Assembly: GCA_023078555.1 (NCBI GenBank)
Contig: CM041204.1
Coordinates: 158,923 to 222,922 of the forward strand
Source of the DNA: Ulva prolifera
Taxonomy: Eukaryota > Chlorophyta > Ulvophyceae > Ulvales > Ulvaceae
Direction of reading: 5' to 3'
Length of the DNA: 64,000 bases
Shown piece after piece: positions 1 through 11,729 of this stretch. The position numbers were made by a program, and so were the translations under genes. Each line of letters begins with the position of its first letter. Position 1 is the first letter of the stretch. Under the pieces are notes generated by a model, which searched no databases, was not told where the DNA came from, and saw only the letters and a list, made by a program, of their open reading frames with translations.

Positions 1-2133
1 GGCCGTCCCGCCGCACGGGGGCAGTGATGGTGCGCCTTCGCTCGGGCTGCAAACGACGCTCTCACCATGCATGTGAGCACGGCTACTAGTTTCATATAGA
101 TCTGCTTTGGGCAAGCCCCTGAGTGTGCTGACTCATCACTGCTGACTCAGCAGCGGGACTGTGAGAGGTCATCAGATGACGTGTAACACACCCAGCGGCG
201 CTGTGTTGCGATCACGAATGAGTCATGGGCCATTAATAATGACAAATACGCGGGGGGACACACCGCAGGCACCGTGACAGCTCAAGCAGCACCGCTTCTG
301 CTAGCCTCGAGCCGGTGTGCGAGCGGTGGTGGCATACGTGTGCAGGGTACGATGGCCTGATGGTCGCGCGCGAGAGAGTGTACATTCCCGCCGCCGGCGT
401 CGCCGGCCTGCCCAACCTGCACCTCTCTGCCCCCCCGCGCGAAGGCACATCTGACCCTGAAGACCAGGAGGTCCGCGCTGCGAATCCGGGCTCCAACACC
501 TGACCATGCCCCCTTCCCTGAGCCCCGGTCAAAGATCTAGACCAAGACCCCAACGTCGCAGCCCGTCGGCCAACGCGACCGCACCATGCATGGCAGGCAC
601 ATCGGCTCAACGCCAACATTGCGAGCCTTTAGCCATTGCATGGAACGCGTGACCCCGTCCCGCGGCGGACTCCCATGGGATGTGTCTGCCCTCTCATAGG
701 GGCTGATGGAGAGTGCCACTTTGAGGTGGCAGCGCTGTAGCAGCGCCCCTGTCGATCGGCGCAGCCACCGCGGGTATCATGTGATGTTGTCACGGCATCG
801 ATGAAAGCGGTCACAAGTGCAGATCAGACGGCTGCACGTCGTGTCAGATCTCCGTGCCGGGTCTCGAGTGGTGGGCCACTGGCAGCAGCACAAGGCACGG
901 CGCAGCTGAGGTGCCCATTCACTGCTGCTGACGCGTGTGTGCCGCGGTGGCTACGAGTGGACTGCACGGCGCCGCCGCTGCGAGTGGCAGCCACAGGCAT
1001 GCTCCCGTCTGCTCGGCCCGCTGATCAGGGTACACGTGTCCCATGCGCGTGCAATCGTCACATGGCGTGCATGCATGCTGTAGCCACGTGAAGGGTCGCT
1101 GGGCCGTCGCTGGGCCTGTTGCGGCCTCTGCCTGTGCGGAATCTCTTTTGCCGTGCATGTGCCCTGAAGCATGTCAGTGAGGACCGCTGAGTAGACGTCA
1201 GCGGTCGACCGCTAGCATTGCCGAGGACGTGGCGGTGAAGCAGGCCAGGGGCGCGAAGAAAGCATTCGGCTAGCTGCACATGCGGTGGCCTGGACACTGA
1301 TGGCCATCCACCTACATGTGTGAAGTAGTGTGATATTTGGCGGCAGCATCGGTGCATCGATGCGGCACAGTGCTGCCGCCGGCCATCAGTGTCCAGGCAT
1401 GTGCAGCTTGGGCGTTTGTACACACAACGCGAGGACATGATCACAGTGGGTCCAGCTCATCTGAGCGTATGCATGTGTTCATGCTGGGGTTTGTGTGGTA
1501 CACAGACAATCGGGTACCCAAATGCGTCGGCGCCGGGGCGTATGCAACACATGTGTAGACTGGAGCAGACTCAGATTCCGGAGGGCCAGGCTGGACTGTG
1601 TGCATGCATGAAGACGTGGCTTCCGATCAAAACCAATGACCACTTGGAGTTCATGTTCAGAATATACCGGTGTCCGCCACCTTGGGCCCTTCGCATATAG
1701 CTGCCCTGAAACAGGCTTCAGTTGCATTTTGTTCACCAAGCAACCTTTGACACCCCACACGTGTGGATGTGTGCGGAGTGCTACCACACCTCCTGTAGCT
1801 ATAGGTGCACCTACGTGCAATTTTACACATGCCTTCCTGTCTATGCTAGGATGAGAAAAATCTTGTTCACAAGGCCATGTGCTACACTTGCGAGCAAAGC
1901 TCTTGCTCGTCTACATCATCAGTGCTGATGATGTTACTGATATCAGCATCGATGCTGTGGATGCCATGCGCTACCACCTGGCGTATGAGAACAGACGTTG
2001 CAGGCGCGGCGGCACCACCGGTACCGTTGTGCAAGCATCTATGCCATTCAGTTCCCAGTAACAGCAAGACGACTGCAACTGGGCCAATTCAATGTTACAG
2101 TCAATAAATGTACCGTGCCGGGGCATCGTGCTG
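1..2133. other. No supported gene
   Basis: Mixed-composition DNA with stop-rich frames. Short open frames of 60-130 codons exist on both strands, but none shows a recognisable domain, a convincing splice pattern or a homologue elsewhere in the window. A TGCATGCATGC run lies near 1067-1080. I see nothing that can be called a gene or RNA here. Confidence 0.6.
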
Positions 2134-4335
2134 TCATCGCCTTCGCCTCATGCGGTGCCCCTTCGACTCCGCTGCAACCGTGTCGTCCTGCAGCTTCCGA
2201 ATGCCCTCCATGCGTGCCCTCATCTCGGCGTCCCCTACGAAAGTTGCCACCATGGACAGCCCCTTCCCACCTTTCTTCGTCGGCCCCCGGCACGCCCTTG
2301 TCCCCTTCACGCTTGCAGCTCCCCGTGGTTGCACCGAACTCCGGCGGCTGAGCGCCCCTCGGCTGCTTCTCCCTGTTCCCCCTGTGCGCTCCTCTGCCAC
2401 ACCAGCCGGCAGGATCACCTCTCCACCCCCTCGCCTTGCCGGAGGTCCATCTGCATGCACGCGCGCACGCGCACACTCCCCGCTAGGGATCTGCCCACCA
2501 CGCAGCGACGCCTTCACTTCCCTTCCAGCTGCTGCTGCGTCCTGCCCCAGCGATACTGCGCGCCTGAGAGACATCGAACCAGAGGTTGAAGCCGCCCTCC
2601 GCACCCTCGCGCTGCCAGCAGTGCTCCGTGGCGCACCTGTAGACACAGTGGATGGCACGTGGACAGCTGCCTTGCTACTGCATCCGGCCTCCGCCGTTGC
2701 CCCATCGTTTTGTGCTGCAGAAATGTGATCCAATCTGCTGACGCCCCGATCAAAGTCCCAACTATGCGTCGCAAACTCATCATGCGTGGCCTCACCCAAG
2801 ACTCTATCGCCTGTGCTCCATGCCCTTTCAACCACCCCAGCGGACCCGCGGTCTAGAAAGACTACTGAGTTAGTGACGCCCCCCTCGTGTCCGACGTTCA
2901 CAGCCTGCATCTCCGATGTCAGCGTCGCCGTGGCTGTCGCGGGTGGCATGTGCACATGCCTCACAGGGCCGTGCCAGCTGCCTGCTATGCTGGCACGGTG
3001 CGTAGGCACAGCCTCCGCGTCGACCGTGTTGCAGTCCCTACTCCGCACAGCATTGTGGTCGTCGTGTCCTTGGCTGCTGCCACCACGGCTCCCTGGTGCA
3101 TCAGGGGGGGCATGGCCAGGCCCTGGTAGTGAAGGTGCCGCACTGTCCGTTGCATCCAAAGCATGATACGGGGCCCCATGTGCCAGCTTCTCCCCATGTG
3201 GAGGATCTGTACAGGCTGTAGTGTTCGTGGGAGTCATGGGGTGGTGTATAACCTCTGTCATGATTCCACTCCGACCATCGTCAGTGAACCCTGTAGCAAC
3301 CGGGCCGCCAGCACCACGCATGCCGCCGATCGCTGCGTGCCAATTGCTCACGGCAATCTCATGAGCTGCAGGCGCTCCACTCGGCCGCCGTGTACCTGTG
3401 TGGGCGCCGCGTTGACTTTCTCTGTACCTCATCTGCAGTGGCGCGTCGTCGATAGTGATCATCTCGCTGCGCAACACAGCGTTACTCACCTCCCGGCCAC
3501 AACCGTTGGACTCATGTGCCGCATCATGGCCTGCCCAGACCTCCCGCTGCACCCGCGCCGGATCCACATCTCTGGATTGGTCACGGCTCATCTGCCGCAC
3601 TCCACACACGGCCACACGGCGCTGTGGCCCCGCTCCATATGCTGTGTGCGCGGTGTGTGCTGGCTGCCGCACCGCGGCACCTGCAACAGCACCGGCGGAC
3701 CCCAGTGCCCCACCTGCCTGATGAGCGCCGTGCAGCGGAACGGGTTTGCCGCCCCGGCCTCTGCCATGCGTGTGCGCAGGACAGCGCTGGATCGCCACAC
3801 CGGCAACCACAGCCGTACTCGAGGGGCACACATGCATGCCGCGCTGTGCTGTCACAGCAGGCCTATCTGCTGGCACCCTGTTGCCGCCTGCCTCCCCCGC
3901 CTGGCTGCGCCGGTGTGCGGGTCCGGGCGGAGGGCCCCGCAGGCGCCCCTCATGAGCGGCGGCACGTGCCCCACCTCCAGGGCCACCCTGCTCTGAGGGG
4001 ACATATGCAGGCCAGCTGCTGGTGCCTTGTGGAGCTACATCTGCTGGGAACAGCGCTGCAGCTGCAGCGGCCGCAGCTGCCGCGTGCGCGACCTGCCGGC
4101 CCTGAGCGGGGGTATACATACGGTCAAGTAGAGACGGCGGAGAGGGTGGGGGGGTCGGGGACGCCGCGTCTGTATTCACCTCATCGCGCAGCATCTGCAT
4201 GGAATGAGGCACATCTGAAGCATGCGCTGCATGTAGCTTGAGCAGCCTCCGCGCTGCAATGCATGGCTGCTTGTGTCCAGACGAGCGCGCCGACCCATCT
4301 GGAGAACAAGAGCACCTCCGTGTGCCAGGGAACAT
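2134..4335 (-). CDS. Long low-complexity ORF, function unknown
   Basis: An uninterrupted 733-codon frame. I do not recognise it. The N-terminal half is rich in Pro, Ala, Gly and His, with an alanine run (about residues 84-94), consistent with a disordered protein. The last 60 residues look more constrained: a basic patch KKGGKGLSMVATFVGD followed by a predicted helix (EMRARMEGIRKLQDD) and a basic terminus ending in four arginines. A possible 3' splice site (ttccatgcag at about 4190 on the minus strand) suggests that the true exon may begin inside the frame and that the 5' exons lie upstream. Open frames also run across parts of this interval on the opposite strand, as expected of GC-rich DNA, so coding status is likely but not certain. 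No domain or function can be assigned. Confidence 0.4.
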   Translation of the reverse strand: MFPGTRRCSCSPDGSARSSGHKQPCIAARRLLKLHAAHASDVPHSMQMLRDEVNTDAASPTPPPSPPSLLDRMYTPAQGRQVAHAAAAAAAAAALFPADVAPQGTSSWPAYVPSEQGGPGGGARAAAHEGRLRGPPPGPAHRRSQAGEAGGNRVPADRPAVTAQRGMHVCPSSTAVVAGVAIQRCPAHTHGRGRGGKPVPLHGAHQAGGALGSAGAVAGAAVRQPAHTAHTAYGAGPQRRVAVCGVRQMSRDQSRDVDPARVQREVWAGHDAAHESNGCGREVSNAVLRSEMITIDDAPLQMRYRESQRGAHTGTRRPSGAPAAHEIAVSNWHAAIGGMRGAGGPVATGFTDDGRSGIMTEVIHHPMTPTNTTACTDPPHGEKLAHGAPYHALDATDSAAPSLPGPGHAPPDAPGSRGGSSQGHDDHNAVRSRDCNTVDAEAVPTHRASIAGSWHGPVRHVHMPPATATATLTSEMQAVNVGHEGGVTNSVVFLDRGSAGVVERAWSTGDRVLGEATHDEFATHSWDFDRGVSRLDHISAAQNDGATAEAGCSSKAAVHVPSTVSTGAPRSTAGSARVRRAASTSGSMSLRRAVSLGQDAAAAGREVKASLRGGQIPSGECARARVHADGPPARRGGGEVILPAGVAEERTGGTGRSSRGALSRRSSVQPRGAASVKGTRACRGPTKKGGKGLSMVATFVGDAEMRARMEGIRKLQDDTVAAESKGHRMRRRR

Positions 4336-5538
4336 TGCCGACCGCCCTAGCTACTTCTGTACGTACGCATGTGACGCATGCATCAACGGGGGTACAGAGT
4401 GGATGTTAGCTTGATGTTGCGCCTCGAATGACGGTGTTAGTCTCGCTCGAGAACATGACGTGTGACGGGGTACTGTTCGCATTCTGTACAGATGCATGTG
4501 CATGAGCACAGCTTGGCATGATGCAATTTGCTTGTACCACCAATTTGAGCAGGGCTTGTCATAAATCGCTGAAGAAAGAAAACCAACTACGCGATTGTTA
4601 CAGCGCATGTGAATCGCTAGCACAATTAGGGTTGCTGAAGTCACACATCATTGCGGTACAGCACTGGGCTGGCAAAATCAAACATTACGCTTTCTGAGGC
4701 GGGGGGAGTGGACATTCAGGCGAGCAGTCCCGAAGAAGTTGGCCGTTAAATCAACACAGCACGCAGAAGCATGTCTAGATTACGCAGAGTTTTGGTGGGT
4801 GAATGGCATCACAGATTCAGGGCGTGCTGTATTATTGCGAAACACACTGTCAACGGACCGCAGGCTTGATGTCCACCACACTGCGGCCGTACTTCCTGTG
4901 GCCAGCTCGAGAGTTGCGGGGTCTCGGCAGCACACACGTTGCCCAAGCCGCGGCGCGACCACAAGGCGTCATGTGCTGGCTGTGCTGACCCCACGTTTCC
5001 GTGACTTGGTCTGTGGCTACTGCTGTGCTGCTCGGCTGCGGATGCCCCTGCAGCATCAGCGGCAATACTTGCACGAGGTCACAACTCATGATTCATGAGC
5101 ATCAATGGCGCATCGCGGCCCTATGCAGCACTGACCGCCAGCAGCGACGGAGGCACGTGGTCTCTGAGATGGACAGTCGGTACATGCATGGAGCACTGCC
5201 TGCGCATATGGGAAAGAGCAAACAATACTGTCTTCGTAAGAGCACAGACCGTGACACGGTGTGCATGCCAGTGTTGGGTCGCTTTGCAGCGTTCCCAGGG
5301 CTGCCACCCAGAAGTTACTCCTGAATGTTCGGAATTGTTACATATGATTGGGCCCGACGACCCAACACTGGTACATGCGCACAAGCCGTGTAACAGCAGA
5401 TACCTCATGCGGAACCAACATGGAAAAACTGCAGTGCATGGCGCACGATCGTAGCTATGGCCTGTGCACAGATCATGCCCTCTCTGCAGATGTGCGTGAT
5501 CCTGTCGAGCAACAGCACAGTGGACAAAGTGCTCATAC
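4336..5538. other. Intergenic; one copy of a dispersed repeat
   Basis: No gene supported. Positions 5269-5370 match a second copy at 47209-47330 and, more weakly, a third at 36570-36612 on the other strand (see the repeat entries). The rest shows no recognisable feature. Confidence 0.5.
5269..5370 (+). repeat. Dispersed repeat 'GPDDPTL', copy 1
   Basis: About 100 bp similar to 47209-47330. Translated in one frame both copies read LLH-x-x-GPDDPTL preceded by ALQ-x-SQ. The core around GGGCCCGACGACC also occurs in reverse at 36570-36612. Whether the similarity is at the protein level (a decayed mobile-element ORF) or only at the DNA level is unclear. Confidence 0.5.
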
Positions 5539-7424
5539 CCGAGTCGCCATCGGATGCTATGAGATTGTTTACTCCACAATGGTCTTCGTGAACCTCATCC
5601 TCAGTTCTACAATCTGGCTCGTCTGGTGATATTTCGTGCAAATCTGATGCTGTAGGTTCGCATAATTGGCTGCACTTGGTGTCAAGGAAGGGTACGGATG
5701 CTATTAACCTGCCGGGCACTGGCGGTGGATCCTCAAGCTGCTGGTGCGCTCTTCCTTGCAAGCCGTACATGTAGTGCCCTTCGTGGCTTTCGGTATCATC
5801 TGCATGCAGCCATGTGCTCTGTCACTAGACAGTCGACATAACATGGACCGTGCATCATCAAAAGCAGCTTGCTTCAGAGTCCACGATGGAGCATCTGTTC
5901 ACACCCATAGGTCGATGGCTTGTGCACTCTCTGGCCGCATGATTTGCTTCATGAAAAGTTGTCGACGCTAAATTTGATGCAATGGAAACCCTCTCTCTGA
6001 ACTGTCTTTCATGTGCATGATGCGGTGCTGTACTTCGCTGAACACGAGACCGCCCTGCCTGGTGTGCTGAGACCTGATGAGAGCTGCAGGAGTATTCATT
6101 CAATAACTCGTCCCATGCTACTTTCTGAGCACGCTCGCTCGCCTCAACTGCGGCCAGGCCTCCAGGAATACAGCCTCGATAAGAGGCGAAAATTGCCATG
6201 CGCTCCACAAGGACACGGATGGTAGATAGATCAGCATCAGACAGCGGCTGGGCCCCAATAGCAGCAACACATCGTAGAATTGGAGAGGATACACGCTTAG
6301 ATGGTTTGTTGAGTGTAAATGTAGGCGACGTAATAGCGCTATATTCAGAGTGTGGCACACCGTGTCTGCAACCACCATACCTAGTGAATGGTCACTTACG
6401 CCGGCTAACGCAGTTCACATTGCAATTGTATTTTAATACAAGCTGAAGCACGCACCGATCTGTCTCCGGCAGTGTTGAGGCAATGTATGATTGAAACTCG
6501 GACTCAGTCAGGCTGTCAAACAAATGACAGTTGTCCAGAGTAGAGCTCAGTCGGGTATGCTTACCTACAACGTTTAATAAGCCGTTTGGTGCAACTGTAC
6601 CGCAGATGGCCTTGCCAGCATACGGTTGCGGTGACCAAGGTCTCCCGCGGATATGGTCAATGGCAAGCATGGTGGTGAGCATACGCACCAAGAGGTTCCA
6701 AATCAATCTCCATGACCAGATATGTGGGTTCACACTTTAAATCATCAAATTGACAAGACTTGATACCAGCGAACCAGACGACAGCACTACGACACATGAG
6801 TGAGTTCCGTCCGAGGTGACGTTCTACTAACGCTACCTGCGCCATGAGCGTCAGTGACTGTGAAGGCCATTTCTCTGTGTAGGCAACTGCATCCAGTCAT
6901 GTTTCCGATGCTTCAACTAACCACGCCTTCCGACCGAAGCAACACTCCTGGCCAGACACCCTCATGCCACACCAGGGTGTACACAAGCTGTGTGGAGCTG
7001 CAAAACCCCCCTTCACGCGCAAGGTGGACACGCGCAGGGAACTGCTCCTGAACTTGCAGCATCTAGTCTCTACTCGGCGGAAAGTCGCCTCGGAGCCTTA
7101 CACACACGGAATGGCATTTCAGGGAGGGACAATAGAACGGCATCTGCTCTCTGTCAGATAAGGCAATGTACTGCATCACCAATACGATCAACAGTGTTTG
7201 CTACATTGAATATCTCATGTGCCATGGTGTGAACACCACATGCACCTTGTGCACCAAAGCAGGCCTGGGGCGTGCATGGGCTGATGCAACCACTTTGTGA
7301 GAGTGCCAACACGCCTGATATCGTTCAAATGCCGATGCACAGGTTCACAAAAAGTACAAAATGTTGCAATCGGTACGTCTTGTAGCAGCTTGTGATCACC
7401 CATGGCATTCCTGTGACCGCCCAT
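5539..7424 (-). CDS. Pieces of an unidentified multi-exon gene
   Basis: Several minus-strand segments look like exons of one gene, but I could not join them all in phase. (a) About 6683-6838, after an acceptor ggcgcag, encodes VALVERHLGRNS...VVWFAGIKS...LEPLG and ends at gtgcgtat. (b) About 6564-6670 encodes PYAGKAICGTVAPNGLLNVV and ends at a gtaagc donor. (c) About 6424-6540 encodes DSLTESEFQSYIASTLPETD. (d) 6074-6333 encodes PSKRVSSPILRCVAAIG through AWDELLNEY and ends cag/gtcagc. (e) 5539-5799, after catgcag, encodes an acidic stretch ending DGDSG and a gtatgagc donor. A possible 5' exon lies at 7215-7424 (DVPIATFCTFCEPVHRHLN). Composition and donor/acceptor placement support coding. I recognise no domain. 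Exon order and phases between a, b, c and d are unresolved, so a decayed gene is possible. Confidence 0.35.
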
Positions 7425-7642
7425 GCCGTCTGAGCCAAGGAAAGCCGTAACTCAACTGACATATACATCTAGAACGTGTACAATCAGAAGGGCAAAAACT
7501 GCAATAATCACAGTTGCCCGAAAGCGTCTGTCGACGCATGCGCAGTCCACCTAAAGACAGGGATCGAAACTGTTCCTCTGCATCCGTCCCCGTTACTATT
7601 CTGCGTTGCAAACACTAACGGCTTGCGCCGTCGTCCTGCCGT

Positions 7643-7972
7643 TTACTGTACCTTGGTGACCCATTCAACGATCGACGACGACACGTTCGCCTTCTTCTGG
7701 GCCACTGTAGACTCGAGGCTCGAGATGGAAGCGCTTGTGTCCGACTCCAGCTTTGAGAGCCTCCCTGCAGCATCTCCTTTTCCAGCCTCCATCATCTTCT
7801 TGTATGCATCATCTCGTTGCTCCTTGTACTGCGCCACCTCCTTCTCGGCCTCCTGCTGAGCTTGCTTGATTTTGTTGGACTTTTCAGTGCGGGCGGCCTG
7901 GATGATGCTCTGCGCTGCCTGCTCCGCCGCAAGAAGCTTTTGAATGCCGTCTGCTCCGGGAGTAACTTCCAT
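7643..7972 (-). CDS. V-type proton ATPase subunit G
   Basis: A 109-residue intronless protein. It starts MEVTPGADGIQKLLAAEQAA and carries the family signature of a helix rich in Gln, Ala, Glu and Lys (AQQEAEKEVAQYKEQRDDAY), as in eukaryotic V-ATPase subunit G (usually 105-120 residues). In the family, subunit G pairs with subunit E in a long coiled coil that forms the peripheral stalks linking the V1 ATPase head to the membrane V0 sector, on vacuoles and other acidic compartments. An in-frame upstream ATG would add nine residues (MLLQPAVLI); I prefer the inner Met because MEV followed directly by the conserved GIQ-LLAAE block fits the family. The downstream neighbour on the same strand is UBLCP1-like, with no functional link apparent. 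Confidence 0.9.
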   Translation of the reverse strand: MEVTPGADGIQKLLAAEQAAQSIIQAARTEKSNKIKQAQQEAEKEVAQYKEQRDDAYKKMMEAGKGDAAGRLSKLESDTSASISSLESTVAQKKANVSSSIVEWVTKVQ

Positions 7973-8895
7973 TATGAGTACCGCCGGTTGCAAAAGCACA
8001 CGCGAAGAAAAGACGCAGGACCGAGAATGAGAAGCGTCGGTTCTACGGTGTCGGGACTAGATTTGTTACAGTACTGTGGATTAAATACATGTTACGACGA
8101 CCAAATATAAATATTTCAAGCAGCGTGTACCAGGTGCGTGCACATCGCAAGACACCGCAGTCACGCAGTCCCTATGTCACGCGAGAGCAGTCTGGTCGAC
8201 AAACACGTTAGGTAAACGATGTCAGATGATCGATGCGATGTGATTTCCGCAGGCTACTCCACGCCCTCAGAAGTGCTCAACCGAACATCTGTCAGTAGCA
8301 AACTGCTTTGTTGGCCAGTGCTTCATATATCGCGCCATGTGAGACATACAGCTTGTGGCTCTGGAAGCGGCCATGCCATTGCGGGACACTTTGAACGGGC
8401 AAGGGTACACGGCTGACGTCGGTTTTCATGAACCAGGTTTGCGGCGCTAGTACTACCATTGCAATTGTGATGCGGTTCCAGGCATCTTGTACACTGTGTG
8501 GAGGATGCATGGCTGGCACTGAGCCAGCCTCCCTTACTGCGATGCCCTGTGCGATGCATGGCAAAGAAAAATAGAAACCATGCTTACATGGATGATACAC
8601 TCCGCAGCATCATTTACGTGCAGGATTGCGAGCCTTTTCTTTTGGGTTGAGGCGGGCATGGCATCCTATAACGGGACAGCACAGTTGGACTGGGAACACC
8701 CTCACGCGACAGACTGGAAAAGCAATGGTCTGATTGACGACATGGGCTATTTGTGCGAGAGTATTATTATTATTTGCCCCCACCCTGTTGCCTCAAACAC
8801 TTGTGCCATGCAGAAGATCACTTCACCGTGCTGTGTGGTAAAAGGTAGCCAAAGCCCATTGCTAAACGGTACACTGCACCAGAATTTACGCAATC
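7973..8895. other. Intergenic, UBLCP1-like 3' end to V-ATPase G 5' end
   Basis: This interval separates the 3' end of the phosphatase gene from the 5' end of V-ATPase G, both on the minus strand. It should hold the V-ATPase G promoter. I see no TATA box or other clear motif close to the start and no additional gene. Confidence 0.5.
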
Positions 8896-11025
8896 TTAAG
8901 GATTCAACAGTTCCTCTTGCAGCTGCCGTAACATCTCAGGATGAAGCTGTGTCAGCTTTTTCATAGTATATGACTCCCAAGCCTTGTGGTTCAACTTTGA
9001 CAAGCTCTCCTTGCCAGCTATCAACTGCAAGTAATACTTGATCTTGACCAGCTCCCGATCTGTTGCCCGGTTCTGGTACGCCTTCCGGAATGGACGGATG
9101 ACCAAGCCGTTCTGCTTGTTCATAATGTAATTCCTCCGCAAGTCATCGAGCATTATTGTATTATCAGAACTGTAAAATTCTCCAAACTTGGCCCATAGAA
9201 GCTGCAGCGGCTTGCAATCAAAGACTCCTGCACAGGCATTGTGTCAGGCACTCACAATGGACATGGCGCCTGACGGGATCTGGCATGATGGCTACCCCGA
9301 GCCTCTGCCCAGGAACACGAGCTCGGCCAACACTAGCTCGGCCAAAAAAAATGACCTGCACCGGGTTGCACATACTTTGTTTACACATGTAAAATGTATC
9401 GTCTGGCACGATATCGGCCACCGCGAAACTCAGCAACCACAAGTCTGGCGTTTGCAAGGATACAGCCTGCACCGGACTACCAGGCCTGTACAGGCGACAT
9501 GAGTTGCACGCAGGACCTGCTGGAAAGGGCGCACCATAGCGCTGTGTGTGCAATGTGAGCATCGATTTGAAGTCCATCATGAAGGTGATCTTGAAATCAG
9601 CATGCCCAAGCACGCCCAGGCCCTTCATCTTGACATTCATCCACTTCATGCTGTTGGCACTCCAGATGACAATGTCATACTCTTCATAAGCTGATGCCAA
9701 GAACTTGTGTAAGTGGGGCCTGCACATATATGTGCTTCAGGACCCTCCCCCCTGACCTCCGGACATGGTCAACACACGCATGACTGGTTAGCGAAGCGGT
9801 GACAGTGAGAACTGTCTGATGAAATTTCCAAATCATCAACTTGGCAGATTGCCCACTGCCAAGGTGTGGTGCCCTGTCCATGGAAAGCGTCAGTACAGTG
9901 CACCCAACAAGGACCATGTCCACCCAGCATCTTCCTCAGCGGTGGAGGTCTCTCACATGTAAGGGAACCTGTATCTGCACGTGTTCCTCGCATGCGGCTG
10001 GATGGCAGGAGCACCTGGCAAGGTCCATCGGCTGCTCTGCCGAGCTCCCAAGGTCAAAGATTGTGTAGTCTATGTCGATGACGAGAAGCTTCTTCCCCGG
10101 ACGCGGAGGATTCAACACCTTTATCTCCACGGCCTTGATGCGGCGCTCTAGCTTAGCCTATGTACACGCAGATCTACTTGTCTTGGTGGGTAGTACAGTG
10201 ACATCTTCAAGGCAAACAGAGCATCAAATTGTCAAAATGATGACACGTCCAAACGAAGCTGATGCATGCACAATGGTCACAGCAGCGGCGAACCCATCAT
10301 CCACAACACTGTGTCACTGTATGCTTATGGTACTCTGTACCACTGCAGCCGGCCAGCAAGGCTGACCGTCAACGGCACTGCGTAGGTGTACGAATTGCAT
10401 GAATGGTCAAAGGTGTACAGCTCAAGGTACGGAGCACACCAACACATCCGGATCCTTGTGTGGCTGCAAGGCTTCGAAAACTTCCTCGTCCATCTGCAAG
10501 TCATCAACGATATCTGTGACGTCTGCAGCACTACCTGCTCCTTGTATCACATCTTCAGGTGATCCTAGCATCATGAACTTTTGTCCTTTCTTTAGCTTGA
10601 GATCGGTGATAGTGGAGTCATCAGAAGCGGCCTTGCCATTTTTCAGCTTTAGTCCGATCAGTTTTTGACGCGATGGTATCACGTCGGTCATATCTACAGA
10701 ATCTTATGATATTCAATTATTTGTTGATAGCACTGATACACTAGCCAGCTGTTGGACGCCTTGTGGATGTACACTGCCAAACATTGGTACTTGGCATTGC
10801 ATCCATTCGGCAGGGCAACGTGACGGCCTTTAGCTGTGACAATTTGACGGCTGTATTGGGGCCACAAAGTGTACATTGAGCCAGGCATAGGGACGCGCAG
10901 ATCGCACCTGCCAAGCGTCTCTTGATTTCGTGAACGGTTTCGTCCGGCTCCATGATCACCGTGCATAGATCAGACTTGAATCTAAAGTCGATTTCTATTC
11001 CATCCTCAGACTCAGAGTCATCCAT
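8896..11025 (-). CDS. UBLCP1: UBLCP1-like ubiquitin-like/CTD phosphatase
   Basis: Five exons join in phase into about 341 residues: 11025-10908, 10693-about 10440, 10151-10015, 9719-9535 and 9227-8896. The order is that of UBLCP1 (human protein about 318 residues). An N-terminal ubiquitin-like fold ([19 protein letters not shown], then [14 protein letters not shown]) is followed by a HAD-type phosphatase with the catalytic DxDxT motif in [14 protein letters not shown]. Next come [20 protein letters not shown], the exon junction [18 protein letters not shown], and [16 protein letters not shown] with an acidic pair. The C-terminus is helical. In animals and plants this nuclear Mg-dependent phosphatase binds the 26S proteasome through its ubiquitin-like domain and dephosphorylates it. 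Only the donor of exon 2 is ambiguous (10446 or 10440). The N-terminal extension is acidic. Introns are 200-310 nt, and two of the four donors begin gtgcg. Confidence 0.92.
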
Positions 11026-11729
11026 GCTTAACGTTAAATGGTCACAATTCCTGTACGGATTCCGAGGCCAGACTCTGCTCGAGACCTTCGCAATATACAG
11101 TTGACTGACTTGCTCGCATGCACTTCACATGCAAGACTTGAGGCCAAGAAGCAAATCAGCAGGCCGTCCATCCTGCTTCACACGTGTGTGTCTTTCACGG
11201 AGGCCTTGCTAGCGCACCCATGCTGAATCAACGTGGCGTTGGTGCGCACAACATTTACTCGCACTGCCCGTGGCTCCGGAGCTCATGCACGTAGCATCAA
11301 GGCGTGTCATCTATAAAGGCTTCGGTGGCATAACATTGCTGCCCCAGAACGTTCTCTGCCGATAATTGCAGCTGCATTTGAGTCGGTCCCTGGCATGATG
11401 ATGTGCATGTCGACACATCAAACCGTCCGTGAAACTCCAACGCTTGTCCGCACATTTCATGTGGCTACTGGGGTCCCGCTACAGAGTTGGCCCACACACC
11501 GCATGCGCTCATGTTCCAGAGGCGCTAACTACGGTATTAGATCCATCACTTTCACAGCCTCAGTCTGTGGAGCATCACCTGCTTTCACATGCGCGGCTGT
11601 CTGTCCTTCGTCATCTGGTGTTCCTAATCCCGCCACGTAACGAAGTCTTTCTGCTCTGCTAAGCGCTTCACCCGACTCGCTCGTTTCGAATATCCTTGGA
11701 AGCTCTTAGCCGTGATTTGACGCTGATTC
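11026..11729. promoter_or_regulatory. Bidirectional promoter region
   Basis: About 700 bp separate the divergent starts of the UBLCP1-like gene (minus) and the fasciclin gene (plus), so both promoters must lie here. No canonical TATA box stands at a fixed distance from either ATG. A TATAAA-like stretch occurs at about 11311. No further gene is visible. Confidence 0.45.

Noticed and set aside
3163-4241. Plus-strand open frames of 240-280 codons opposite the 2134-4335 ORF
   Set aside because: Cys/His/Pro/Arg-rich readings typical of the antisense of GC-rich coding DNA; no domain.
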